From: Sarcocystis neurona
Lineage: Eukaryota > Apicomplexa > Conoidasida > Eucoccidiorida > Sarcocystidae
Reading direction: 5' to 3'
Assembly (NCBI GenBank): GCA_000727475.1
Contig: KL647290.1
Span: 4,368,325-4,432,324, forward strand
DNA: 64,000 bases
Position numbers and translations under genes: made by a program. Shown here one piece after another: positions 26,085 through 39,900 of this stretch. The notes under the pieces are model-generated. The model did no database searches, was not told the DNA's origin, and was given only the letters and a program-made list of their open reading frames with translations. Numbering within the stretch: the stretch's first letter is position 1; the number at the start of each line of letters is the position of its first letter.

Positions 26085-29000
26085 ATTTGTGTATACGTTA
26101 GTATAGTCGGGTGAAAAGAGGAAAAAGTGGCGTGGGGCGTGCTTTTGCTCTTTAGACGCGTCGCTTGGAGCAGCTGCAGGGCAAGCGACTCGTTGTCGTT
26201 GTGGACGGCTGGGACCGTTTCTCACGTTATCCGCGGGTGAGAATTTTCAACTGTCGAGAACGGAGCAAACTGCCTTCCTTTTCCTCTCAATGTGCTCCCC
26301 TCTGCGGAAGAGGCGAGGGGGCCCTCTTCTTCGCCGCGGCCCGTGTCTGTTGTCGAGGGACGCTGTTCGAGGCTGTTCTTCACCTGCCTTTTTCCGTTCG
26401 AAATTCGCCTTCCTTATCCTCCTCTGTCTTCTCTGCTTTTCTCTCGTTTCTCTGGACATGCGCACGTGCCCCGCCGCGCAGAAGATGTCTCCCTCTCTCT
26501 GTTCATCGTCCTCTCTCTTTGGGAAGGTGCACGTGCGTCTATCCACATAGCTGCGGACACATTTATACGTATGTGAAGAGGTTCAAATATGTGTAGAGAC
26601 AGATCAGTAGAAAGGAAGAGAAAGTGATATTCGTGTCCACGTATATGCATATATTCGTGTGGATATGTGTGTGGGGGTGTGTATGTCTGTTTGGAGGTGT
26701 ACACGTCTGGAGACCACCACGAAAAATACGCCGCCTTGCAGGGCACGTTGCCCCTCAGATGGGATGCGTCCCCCCCAACGTTGAGAGTCCACATATATAT
26801 ATGCATGCGCATATATGTGTATATATACATGTATAAGAAGTAGATGCGTACTTTAGAGTCGATATACGTATGTATACATCTGTTTGCGTAAATATAGGGG
26901 TATATTTGTGTGCGAGAGCGTGTAATAGAGAATACTGTGGACAGGCACGCCGATGCATTATCCCTGTACACTCATGTGTTTTCATATTTGTATATATATA
27001 CGTTTGTACATTGAAGTCTCGTGTGTATACAGACATGCAGAAAGGGCAATCTCTGTACACGTGTGTACGAATATATATATATATATATGTGTGTGGATTT
27101 CTTCCTCGTACAGAGGTGTGCCGCAGCAGTGTGTAGTTGTATACGTGGATGTGTATGAATGCGAAGAGAAAATAAAGTGAGATGTAGGTAGAGAGTTGCC
27201 TATGTCTGTGTATGTATGTGTGTGTATGTATATATGTGTGTGTGTATGTATCTGTGTATATATATGTATGTATATATGTGTGTATGTATATATGTGTGTA
27301 TGTATATATGTGTGTATGTATATATGTGTGTATGTACATATGTGTGTATGTATATATGTGTGTATGTATATATGTGTGTATGTACATATGTGTGTATGTA
27401 CATATGTGTGTATGTACATATGTGTGTGTGTGTATATGTATATTTGTATATATATATGTATATATATGTATATATATACGTATGCATATATGTATATATG
27501 TATGTGTGTGTGTACATCTGCGTAAGGATGTGGGTAGGTTTGATGAAATCGTCCCTGTTGCCGACTGACTTACTATGGAAAACGCTTTGCGTCGGGCAAG
27601 TCTCAGTTTCTATCGAAAGTATATTTCTGGATGGGTATCTCTTCCTTCGTCAGTTCGTCAATTCTCCTACGTGTACACGTATATATATACACATATGTAG
27701 ACGTGTGTACATACTTACGTATGAATATACGCATATGTGTGTACTGACGTCCTGTCCCACCTGATTACCTATGTATCGTTCTATTCTCATATATATATGT
27801 ATATGTTTGTGCATGCACGTCTGTATATACAATGCTTATATATATGTGAAGTTTATTATATACATGTGTATATATATGTAAGTACTAAGATACCTCTGTG
27901 TGTTTTGCACGTGTAACAAAACCGTTTGCTGCCGTATTTCTGTATTTTCTACTTCTTTTCAGGTAGATCGCACATTGACGCATATGTTTTAAAAAAGTAC
28001 GTTTCGTCGATAAAGGTGTAGAAATGTCTGTTTCTTGGTGTACCCGTTCATCTGTCCCTGTGAAGCTGAACGGCGCATCGCTGCGCACGCGCGCCTGTCT
28101 GTGGCTGACTGCAGGGCCACTGGACAGAAGTCCTCGGCAATTTTGGGTCGGCAGAAGCAGAAGCAGCTGTTATTCTCCGTGAACATGGTACGCGCTTGTC
28201 TTTCTCATACTTATACACATACATATACATTTGCGCGATCCCTATACATATATATATGTATATATAGAGAGAGAGTTAGATGCAGATATATAGATGTAGA
28301 TGGTATATGCGTCTCTTTTTTACGTTGATATATATATATAGATATAGATGTATGTGTGTATCTGCGCTGCGTGTACGTACACGTGTAGAGTGAAAGAGAG
28401 AGTTAGATACATATGTGCACAAATTGATTGTATATGCTTGTATTTCTTACATGTGTAGATATATGTATGTTATTCTTCGACCCGTATACATGTGTGTATA
28501 TGTGTGTAGTGACAGAGAGCTAGATGCAGATATATACGTAGAGCTGCTGTGGATATAGGTGGTGTACACTTGTCTTTCTTACGTTTATAAATGTATGTGT
28601 GTATACTTGTAACGATCCATATACGTATATAGAGAGAGAGAGACCTGAATACATACATGTATGGATATATGTGGTGTAGGTACCGATCGTATACGCTTTT
28701 TCTTATATATATATATTTGAAGTGATCCACATATATATATATATCCCTTGGGAAAGAGAGAGTTACGTTCCGGTGTATACACGTAGATGGTTTACGCTTG
28801 CGTTTCTTACATGCGTGTATATACTTGAAGTGATCCATATACATATATATATGTATATATGTAGAGAGAGATAGTTAATTACGTGTATATACATATGTAT
28901 ATATATACAGGTCTGAGTGTGGGCGTGTGTATATTGTATGGGTCGAGATTCAGCTGCACACATATATCGATTAATAGAAATAGGTGCAGACACGTGCTGA

Positions 29001-30663
29001 TACATATATATATATATATGTAGGTGGATATACGCTCACCGACATGCAGGCACAAGAATTTGATAGAAAAATGGGACACAGAATACATCTATATGTGTGT
29101 GTATTGTTGTGTGATAGATCAATAAAGAAACATATTTTCCTGGGTGACGGCGTCCTTGTTAAGGCCGAGCCACAAGAACGTCCTAATGAAAGGTCATATA
29201 TGTTGTATCCTAGCTACGTAGATATATGTGTATCTAAGTATGTGTCTCTAAGTCTATCTATATATATATATACTTGTATATATAAATGTGTATAGTATCT
29301 GCGTCTGTAAATCTACCTATCCGTCTATACACATATACATGTATAAATATGCATGTATGTATGTATCTCTGTGTGTGTGTGTGTGTATGTGTGTCAATTC
29401 CTGTGTATGTATCTGCATCTCTGTTTTATCTGTCTATATATATGTAACTATCTGTATCTGTATGCCCACCTATATATCTGTCTATCTATCCGTCTATCTA
29501 TCTATCTGTATACATATGTATATAAACTTGTGTCTGTGAATCTACGTAGTACTTGTGTCTGGGTATTTGTCTATATATTAATCTGTCAATCCACATATAT
29601 GTATATATATAACGACATTTGTATCTGTCTGTATATATATATGTGTGTAGTATTTGTGTTTGTATCTCTACGTATGTATCTGTCTCTTACACTTTCTCTG
29701 TATATATCTATAGTTGCACCTGTACACATGTGTAGGATATGCGTTTGTATGTCTACGCATATATCTATCTGTCAGTCTATCTGTCTACGTATATAAATTT
29801 ATACCCATATATATATATATATGTAATAGTAGTATTCAAGTTACTAAGGATGGGATCGAAGCCAAGGAAGACTGCCTTCGCTGGTTCTCCTTATACTCCT
29901 CTGTGTCTTTTCATTTACCCTCCTCCCCACACATGTTGACTTCCCCATCCTATAAAGATGCCCCGCTGAATAAAACACACACATACACATATATGTACAT
30001 ACACATATATATGTGTGTGTATAGGTATGCGCAAAGTCTCGCCCACATATGTTGACTTTCTCATACGATAAAAGTGCCCCTCTCCATGAGACACGCACAT
30101 TCACATACATCGCTATACATGTACACGTATATCACACAGGCATATAAACACGCATGCAAATATACATATATTACATGTATATATACACAGAGGCGAGACA
30201 GACAAAGAGACAGATAGACGCATAGATAGAGAGATAGATAGATGTGAATATACATATGTCTGGTGTATCTCTGTGCCCCTGCAAATACTACTTTCGGAGA
30301 GAGCAGAAATAGCTATACGATTGCTTGTGGTTGTACACAGGAAAATAGTCGACTACCTCTTACACGCATGTCTTCTCCCTCTCTTTCGTTTCCCCAACGC
30401 AGAAACTTCTCTTTTTCCATTTACGCGTAGACATAGTAGGTATAGGTAGACGTTCATATATATATATGTGTGTACATATATCTATACACAGCAGGTAGGT
30501 AGACGTGTATATATGTGTATATATACATAAATAGAGAGAGACACAGCAGATAAGTATATGTATGTATATATGTAAATATGTGTGTGTATGCATAGATATA
30601 TATGCACAGCAGGTAGGTATATTTATATATCTATACATATAGGTAGACACAGCAGGTAGACAC

Positions 30664-30695
<32 letters not shown>

Positions 30696-33600
30696 GGGGA
30701 TGGCGCAGTGCCAGGTGAGAAGGCTGCGTCTAATTTAGAGTTAACGCGTGGGGGGGTCCTCCGTACCACCTTCGTGCTTTTGTGTCAGCACTGGCGCTAA
30801 AGTATATTCATATCTATATTCAAGTATACATATATATATATGTATGTGTGTGTGTGTGTTTATTCATTTAAACATACGTTCGGTACATACACATGTATAT
30901 GTATATAGTTATTTGCGGAATCTTACATCTTCCCATAGATTAATGTGTGTGTATTTCTGCATGGGTGCAGGCAAACAGACGTGTACACCCATACATATAT
31001 GTATATATATGTATATGTATATACGTCAATTTCACGGAAATATATATATATATATATCTTCATGAAGGCGTACACTACATATATATACATATCCATGTAC
31101 ACATGTATATATCTATATATCTATGTACATATGCGTCCACAGATATATGAGAGGTATGCCGGCGGTGAGTACACTTGACAGTGACTAACTCACACATGTG
31201 TGCGGTCGTGGCGGTGACTCATTTCTTCGTGTAGATGAAGAAGTTCGTAATTTATACGTCGATTTCCCTGCAGAAGTTCTATTTTCTTCAGCAGTCACAA
31301 CGACGTGCTTCTTCTCTCTTCGTGTCGGTATGTCTATCTGCGTGTCTTTGTATGGAAAGACGTATCTCTGCAAACTTTTGCTTAACATTTACCGATTCAC
31401 ATCGGTATACACATATATATATGTATGTATATGTATACACATTCATACACATTCATACACATACGCATACATATATATGTAAGTAAGTGTTTTCTTGGTG
31501 TGCGGTGTGAGGCCCGTGGAGTAGTTGGAGTGCCACGTGCGTTCGGGTGTGTCGCTATCGCTGCTGCTGCTCCTCGTGCTGCTGCTGCTGCTGCCGGTGT
31601 TGTTATTTTGGTATCGCTGGTGTTGCTCGTGTGGCGGCGGGGGTCCTCTTTCTGCGCGCGGCTCTTTCGCCTGCAGCGATGCTCCTTCTCTGCTTGTGCT
31701 GCTGCTGCCTTCTTCTTCTGTGGGGTGTTGCTGCTGCTCCTCCGTCGTCTCAAGCGCCACTGCTGCTGCTTCTTCTCCTCTCTTCCCGTTGCTGCTGCTT
31801 CTGCTGCCTCTTGCGCGACAAACCGCCCGGTGCTGCCTCCTCTCCTGTTACTCCTCCAGCAGCTCTGTTTCTTCTCTCACGAGCCCCTACTGCGCTTCCT
31901 GTCTGTGTTGCTGCTGCTACTACATATTCTGCTGCCGCATACCTATTACTGCGTTGCGTTGGCTCTGCTGCTGCTGCTGTGCCTTCTTCTTCTTCTCACG
32001 AGGCTCTTCGCGTCCTGCTGCGGCGGCTGCATCTGACGCGCCACTACGGCTGCTGCTGCTGTTCCTTCTCCGGTCCTTTCTCCTGCTGGCGGTACTACTC
32101 CTGCTACTGCGTCTTCTTCTCTCGCCTCCGCCTCTGGTGCGCCTGCTGCAGCGCCGCGCACCGCGTTTTTGCTGGGTTGCTGCTGCTGCCGTTCCGCAGG
32201 CGTCATATCTCGGGACTTCTCCCTCGCTTCGCTGCGCTGTCTGCCTCCCAGTAGCTGGCAAGTAAAAGATCTCCCCCGGGAAGAAAGCAGCAGGCGTCTT
32301 GATCTGCGAGGTATCTGTGTCTGCTCTATCGATCCTCCCGGCTGCAAAGACATCGATGACGCTCTGAGTCTTGAACTTCTTCCCAACGGAAATTTCCGCG
32401 TAAGAGTGTTAACTCTACTCTTCACATACTGACGTCTGATCCTGCAGCCAAGAGGAACGTTCTTACACATCTATATATGCATATATGTGTATGTATGTGT
32501 ATATATATATACATGTGTATGTTTGTGTATATATATATATATGTGTACGTGTGTATGTTTGTGTATATATATGTATATATATGTTTGTTTGTGCGTGTAT
32601 ATATTTATATATATGTGTGTTTGTATACATATACATATATATATATATATGTGTATACATATATATATATATGTGTATGCACATGTATGTTCGTGCGGCC
32701 GGATATTTGTGAGACGTCTTCTCCGTAGAAACGGGTGAATGTGAGAGCGAAGGACTGATGAAGCGACGTGTATGTTTGTGTTGGATATTCTGCGGGGAGA
32801 AGTAGTTCATCTATCAACTGCTGCTTCCTTTCGAAATTTACATATATGCACATTCAAGCAGAGAGCTAGAGACACAGACGTCATCTACTACTTGCGTTTG
32901 TCTATCTACGTCTTTGTATATATAGAGACACACATGTGTCAATCTCTGGTATCTATCCGTGTGTCTGTCCACACTGTGAGAGATAATATATAGATATACA
33001 GGTAGATGGAGGTAGGTGGGTACGGAGAGAGGTACAGAGACAGCAGAAAGACAGAGGGACAGATACAGATAGACAGAGAAGTAGATATAGACAAAAATAG
33101 AAAGGAAGGGGTAGACTGATATACGAAGACGATATATCTATCGTCTTTGACAGGTAGATAGGTAGAGATACATAGAGAGAAAGAGGTAGATAGAGATAGA
33201 AAGGCAGACACAGATAGGAAGATAGATGGATAGGGAGGAAGACAAATAGATAGAGATCGCAAGGTGGTTGGAGATGGACTGATAGATACACACAAAGATA
33301 GAAGGATCGATTGCGTCACTGCTTTTTTCCAGTGATATTCGTAGTGAGCACAAAGAGATCGACGGTGGACTGCACTTCTGTCCCACATTCCTGGGACGTC
33401 TTCTCCTTTTTCTTCGAATCATTTCGTCTCTCTGTCTGCCTAGTAATTGCTGCAGGGTATAGAATCAGGTGTGTGTGCTCTGCTTGTGATATATATATAT
33501 ATATGTATACATATGTGTATATAGTGTGATGTAGTATCTGTGTACTGCACAAGTATATGTATGTGTATCTGCTGCCTCATAGTGAATCCTTGTGTATGTA

Positions 33601-36600
33601 TACGTGTGCCTGTAGTGAGTAATGTGTCACAGTAGGGAGAAATGAATAACGAATAGAATTGGAGATACTCCTGAAGTGGTGGACTCTTTTCCTCTTCTTT
33701 GTCTTCCTGTTCTTTTCCTTGTTCACATCTCTGTGTGTGTGTGTGTGTATGCGGGTGTGTATCTATGTGTGTGTGTATGTATGTATGGTCTGTATGGTAT
33801 GTATGTTCGTATGCATAAGTATCTATGTATATATGTATGTATGTGTTTATGTCACATATATATACGTGTCCTCACGTGTGTATAAGAGAGAAGCGCGAAG
33901 ACAGGCCGACGCCAACTTTCTAAGCTCGTACGTGCGCGCGTGTATATATTATAGAGAGAGAATCTTCATCGAGGTGGAGGTTGAATAGAGCGCATGCGGG
34001 GGTGCGCACCTACGCACACAGCGCGCGAGACAGTTTCGGTCTCCCTCCACCCACCGCTCTCTTGAAGGGTGGCCTGACACACGAGCAAGAGAAGAACACG
34101 CAAAAGTCTGCGGTCCCTACGCCCCTCTTTTTTTTCTTCATTCTTCTAAAGTGACGCTTGACGAGCAAGCAACGCAGGTCGTAGGGGGACACTCGTTTGC
34201 TTCGGGGGGCAGTTTGCAGAGAAAGTGAGAAGATTCTTCCACCACCAGCCACGGGTACAGAGGCACGTGAAAAAGACCTGCAGCACGTGAGGAAGTTGAC
34301 TTTTCTTCTTCAAGAGAACATCCTGCTGTCGACAACGGCGCTGCGACGCAGTGAACAAACCGTCGCACCCACGCGCTGCTGCGCCTCACTGTCGATGACG
34401 AGAAAAAAGTTCGCCGCTCTTCCTGAAGCAGCAGCAGCAGCAGAGAGGAAACGCAGGTGCTGTTGTTCACTTCTCGGCACCCGACAGTGCAACAGATGAA
34501 GCGTTTCTCTCAGGATATCGACGCAGATATTCACCTGTCTATCCAGCAGTAGAAGTATTCATCTGTCGTTGCAACTGAAGAAGTGTTTATCTCTCAGCGC
34601 AGCAGCAGAAGTATTTATTAGATACGTAACTCTGTGTGCACCTCTGAGGGCAGCAGCAGAAGTCCCTCCCTGTCATTGCGGCAGTGGAAGTTTTCATCTG
34701 TCGCTGCAGCAGGAGCATGATTCATCTGTTTTGTTGCGGAGAAGGAAGGATATATCTGTAGCTGCCCGATGGAAATGTTCTTCTTCCAGTCGACAGAGCG
34801 GCGCGTCTCTCTCTGTCTCTTTATATGTATGTATGTGGACTGTGCAGCGTACACTGCGTTCCCGTGCGGCGGTTGAAGTGTTACTTACCTGTGGGTGTAG
34901 CAGCAGCAAAAGCCTCTCCGTTTCTTCTTAAAGCCAAAAGTGAAGCCGTGCTGCAAAGGAAGACGTATTACAAATGGTGTCTCGCTTCCGAAAGAAGCCG
35001 TTAAGTCCCCCAACAGCAGGAAGGAGGGAAGTGAAGCATTCGCTCCGTGATACGTGGGCCGATAGAAGTGTTGCATCCTCACTGCAGAGAAGGAAGTCCT
35101 GCTGCCGTTCTCTCTCAAACGAATTCCTCAACTTTCACTTTAACGAGACAATTGAAGCATTTGTTGCTTGACGTGTGGATCGATAGAAATGTTTGTCTGC
35201 TACTGCGAGGAGAAAGGCTTCGCCTCTCGGGGAAGGAGCTCCTACTCACACCTCGCGACAGCAGCAACTCCGAAGTGTTTCTTCTCCCGGTTCAAGAGAT
35301 AGAGATACGCTTCTCTGTTAGTGTAGTGAAATAGTAGGCGTGCGGCTCTCTTTTACCGGGAGAGAGACGAAAGGCTGGTCTTCTGCTGCAGCGAGTATAA
35401 AGTTCTCCGCTTTCTCTGTACCGAGCGAAAGGGACTTCTCTCCCTATGTCCTTCTCTCTGCACGGATGGAAAAAGTGTCTCTCTGTCTCCTGCAAGGATA
35501 CAAGAAGTACTTTTGTCTCTGTGTCTCTCTCTTGCGAAGATTTAAAAGGTATTTCTCCCGCTTTTTCTCTCTAGTATGTCCGTCCTGGAAGGGCGGAAGA
35601 AGCACATCTCTTCCCCCTTCTCTCTTGTGTGTGTCCGTCCTGGAAGGATAGAAGCAGCATTCGTCTTCCTGCAAGGATGGATAAAGTATTTCTCTTGCTC
35701 GCTCTGTCTCTCTATTGCAAAGGGAGAAGAAGTCTTCTTCTCTGTCCCTCTTCCTTTCTTTCGCTCCCCTGTAGAAGTAGCCTGTGCGCCGTGAGTTGGT
35801 CCACCACGCAGAACTTCCTCTTTCACGCCTGTGCAGTCGGTCCACCAGGAGAGTCAGAAACGGGGGCGCTGCTCCCTTTCGAGAGAAACTTACCGGGTTT
35901 GTTTCAAATAAAAGAATTTTCGTGCGTGCCCACCACCAGGGCCTAAGGGAACTTCCCGAGAAAAAGAGTCACTAGCGCGTGCGTCGTCATGTGTTGCTGC
36001 TGGTGCGTCGTAGGTTGGAGTTCATATAGCCGATGTCACCTACTATTTGCGAGAAGGTGAGGGCAGTGCTTATCTTCTTCAGAAGTCTACCCTTTCCTTC
36101 TCTCCGAGAACTCTCTTTGTTTCTACACATGTCTTTCGAAGCAGGCGGTGGTGGTGCAACAGGAGAAAGGATGAGACGCCGGAGGAGCAGCAGCAGCAGC
36201 AGCGTGTTGATGCCTACAACATCAACACGGGGATTCAGCAGATCCACATGTAGGAGAAATTCACGAGAAGCAAGTAGCGACGTTTTCACCGTCGTTTGTG
36301 TCGATCCGTCGTCCCACAGACAAAAAAACGTATGTCTCTGGTATACGTGTGTGTTCGTAGCTTCGCCTATCTTCCACACGCTAGTGGAAACTGCGAGCAC
36401 GGCTGTCGACGGAGCTATCTACCCGTTCTGTTTATTAACACTTGGGGAACAGCACCGTCTATGCCATATACACCTGTACGCGTTTATGGGTATGGCTGCG
36501 CATGTATATGGGGAAGGGGAGGAGGAGAGGCAGCAGCCGGTGACCCGGGGGCAGCCTGCGAAAGAAGCAGCGACATGCGACTAGCTGCTTCTTGTGGGCG

Positions 36601-36871
36601 AGCCTTCCTCAAACATCTCTGGCGGATATATCGACGGTCACTCATGTCAGCAGGAACCAGCGGCGTGCGAAGAAAAGCACCGGTCTGCGTGTCTTCGTCG
36701 CTGCTGATGCTCCGCCTTCCTACCAGCCTTTCCCTACTTGCGTTTTCCTCCCTGCCCTTTCCCACCTGCGTTTTCTCCGTGCGCGTTCCTCGCTGCCCCT
36801 TGCTACTTGCCCTTTCCTCGCTGCCCTTTCCCACCTGCGCTCTCCTGTTCTTCGCTCATGAGTACGTCTAC

Positions 36872-36903
<32 letters not shown>

Positions 36904-39900
36904 GAGAGAAAACGAGACCGTCTACTCGGAGGACTGCAGCCGAATTTTTGAGAGAGTGGCAGCTATGGAAGAAGAAGAAGAGAAAGTCGGAAAGGAGACA
37001 CGGGAGTGTGCCACGCATGTGTCAGGGCGCGGGGGGGCTGCGTTGGTCGTGGGGGGGCTGCTTTGGGCGTGCGTGTTGTTGCACACATGTGGTCTCCCTT
37101 CTTTGCATGCAGAAACGCTGATGAAGAGGGGCTGCAGCTCTCTGTGCGGCACGCCGCAGCACCACAGAACCAAGAAGGGAACAAAAAAGTGGAGACGACG
37201 GTGTTGTGGTGTGATGGTCCCGTTTCTCCGCATGCGTGTGACTTCCTCGCGCAGGCAGTGCTCTCGACGAGGAAGCAGCAGAGCGGTGTACGACCGTGTA
37301 CCTCGTGGAGAGACGCACAGATATGCTGCCTGGCCTTTTGACGACGGATCTTTGCTCCCTTGTGTGAGTTCCTCTCTTTTTTTGTTCTCCCACTTTCTTC
37401 TCTATTCTTTCGGGGAGGTCTCGGGGTCCTTTTCTCGCTCTTCGGTGCCCGCACGCCCCCTGGGAGTTTCTTCGCGGTGTTTCTTTTCTTTTCTCTCTTC
37501 TTCTTCTGCCCGGTCTTTTTCATCTTTTCTTCTTCCCTGTTCATTGCTACCCCGGCGGTGCTTTGACGCTTCTCCTCGTTTTCCTCCGCCTCTGCTATCT
37601 TCCCTCTGCAGTTTGTTGTTGCGGATCTGCGCGGTGTCTGTACACCCCGCAGCCAACATCGCATTCGTCACCTGCTGGAGTTGCGGCGCATGTCAGCGAC
37701 GCATGCGCCTCTTCACAAGGAAGTAATGTCTGCGCGTAGGGGAAGCAGTCGCCAACTGGCAAGTTTTTGCTGCTTTATGGCGCTGCCGCGTCTGGGTAAA
37801 TGACTTGCAGTCTTGTACAGGTCTGCTCGCTCTGTCTGTGTACTTCTTCCCCGCTTTGCGTGAGTTGCACAGCTTCTTCTTTGCTGGTGCGTGAGACGGC
37901 CTGTAGACCCAAACTGGGGACCTTTCAACTTCATCTTCCCCTCTGCTGGTTTTTCTTTTTGCTGCTCCTCTCCTCCCCGTCGTTATCTCTCGTTCTGCGC
38001 GCCTTTCCTGTGGCCGCGCTGCCCCCCGTTGGTGGTGACGGTCGTCACGGGCCGCTGCAACAAGCGGCACAACGCTGCACGCCAGGCGTACGCCGCATAG
38101 GCGGCAGGAGGCCAACACACACCCCCTCCGTTTTCTGCGGGACTCTCCTCCGCACTTCTTCACAAATTTCTCCTCCCTTCTCCTCTCACCTCGTCTTCTC
38201 TTCTTCGGGTGCCTTCCTGTTTTGTTCTTCTCTCCCTCTTCTTCTCCTTTTTCGGTTCTTGTTCTTTTCTGCGTCCGCTGCTGCGGGTGCTGTACTGCTG
38301 CTGCTGCGGCAAGGCAGCCACACAGAGCGCCGGGAACGGCGTGTTGTTGACAGCAGCGCGTCAGTGGAGTCTGTCAGGTGACAGCGCATGTGTCCTTCCT
38401 GCTCTCGCGCACGCGCCTTTTTGATCCTTTCTTTCTGCGTCCTCTCTATTCTTCTTCTGCTTTCTGCTGTTCTCTTCTCCGCTGCCATGTCTGCAGGGCG
38501 GATCAAGATCGCCTAGCTTTCTCCGTTCTCTGGGAAATGACGCCAGAAGGAAATATACTCTCTTCCTCCATACATAAAACTATCATACACTCTCGGGCGG
38601 CGCTTACTTATGCCGAAGCGCAGAGTATCATCGACGACCTCACCGATCAGTACGCATGGGCCTCGTTTCTCCCTTCTCCTCTCCGTCTCTTTTGTGGATA
38701 TATGTTTGTACCTTACACATGTATGTTATATGTAAATGCAGATAAGTATGTCGTCTTTTGTTTCCCTCCTTCTCTCGTTCTCTCTCAGTGGATAAACTTT
38801 TGCGTGCAATAGATGTAAGTGTGTGTGTGTGTGGGTGGACGCAGATAAGTATACGGTTCTCCTCGCTCTTTGTCTCTCTCTGTTATTCGCCCTCTCTACG
38901 GATATAATATTCGTGCGTAATATGTAGATATATGCGTGTGTACTTTTCTGTATGTCGACTTGTGTGTATACGTGTGTCTGTAGAGCACGCGCATGTGTAG
39001 GATTTCTGTCTGTAGCGGCTTCTTCCAGAGTCGATGAATATACCGACTTCTGCGCATTTTCGTCGTCCCTTTCTCTGCTCACAAGGATATAGTATATACT
39101 TGATATATATATATATAAGGAGAGAGATAACTGCAGTTATATGCGTCTGACGCATCGGCACAAAAGGTGCCATCCGTGATCTCAGCCATCAGAACTACGA
39201 CTCCCGATTCTCTCTCTGCCTCGCTCTCTCTCTCTATGTGTATATATATATATATATCTCTACATATATGTATGTCTGTCTCTCTCTCTCTTTCTGTATA
39301 TATATATATATATGTCTCTCTCTCTATGTATGTACATATATCTATATCTACATATATGTACATATATATATATGTATATCTATCTCTGTGTGTGTGCGTG
39401 TGTGTGTGTCTCTCTCTCTATATATATATGTATGTATGCATATACATATGTACACGTGGGTGTGCATGTGTAAACCGGTACTGCTGATTCTCTCTCTCTC
39501 TATATATATATGCACGTGGATGTCTACGTGTGTGTGTGTGTAGATTAAGAAGCAGATCAACATGGGAATGTACGTATTCGTATAGGGATATACCTGGCGA
39601 CTTGTACGCATGCAGAAGCAGGACTTGGGCAGGTGGTTTTCCTCCCATTCTCAGCCGTGCTGCTTTCTGCTTTCCACCACAGCGTGCTTGTGTACTTTGT
39701 ATGCAAGATACCCATCGCGCACGCATATAAAACTCTGCGTGTATATTCTGTGGAAGCATCTACATACACGTATAGGTATGCGTGTATATGTATATATATA
39801 TATATGCGTGTATATATTCACGCGTATATACGTACGTGTGAGAGAGAGATCAACAGCCACACCGGGACAGGTGTGTAGAGAAATACAAGTCTCGTCCCAT

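Larger units (their letters stand above)
23202..26155 (+). other. DIS3 intron 10
   Basis: A series of degenerate tandem repeats: units with AAAGTCGAGTCTGCAGTCT-like cores at about 23330-23860; three units of about 120 bp at 24600-24920; two units of about 115 bp at 25060-25260; and two units of 184 bp at 25740-26100. GATA-like microsatellite lies at 23930-24360. No gene is recognised. Confidence 0.7.
28188..32199 (+). other. DIS3 intron 12 (4.0 kb, repeat-filled)
   Basis: The longest DIS3 intron. It holds a degenerate repeat of about 115 bp (28250-28900), TATC-type repeats (29240-29800), a two-copy unit of about 110 bp (29930-30110), a CACAGCAGGTAG repeat (30480-30660), a candidate cassette exon at 31235-31327 and a CTG-rich block (31540-32190) that runs to the acceptor. 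Confidence 0.7.
32400..36013 (+). other. DIS3 intron 13
   Basis: AT/TG microsatellite at 32465-32690, a purine-rich GATA/GAGA tract at 33000-33290, TG/ATGT at 33730-33860 and a 1.3-kb degenerate minisatellite at about 34480-35780. No gene is recognised. Confidence 0.7.

Noticed and set aside
30690..30750. D-arm-like TGGCGCAGTGCCA
   Set aside because: No T-arm or acceptor stem lies within tRNA distance.
36296..37726. A 476-codon open frame on the + strand
   Set aside because: It overlaps DIS3 exon 15 in a different frame, has no domain, and its length follows from pyrimidine- and GC-rich composition with few stops.
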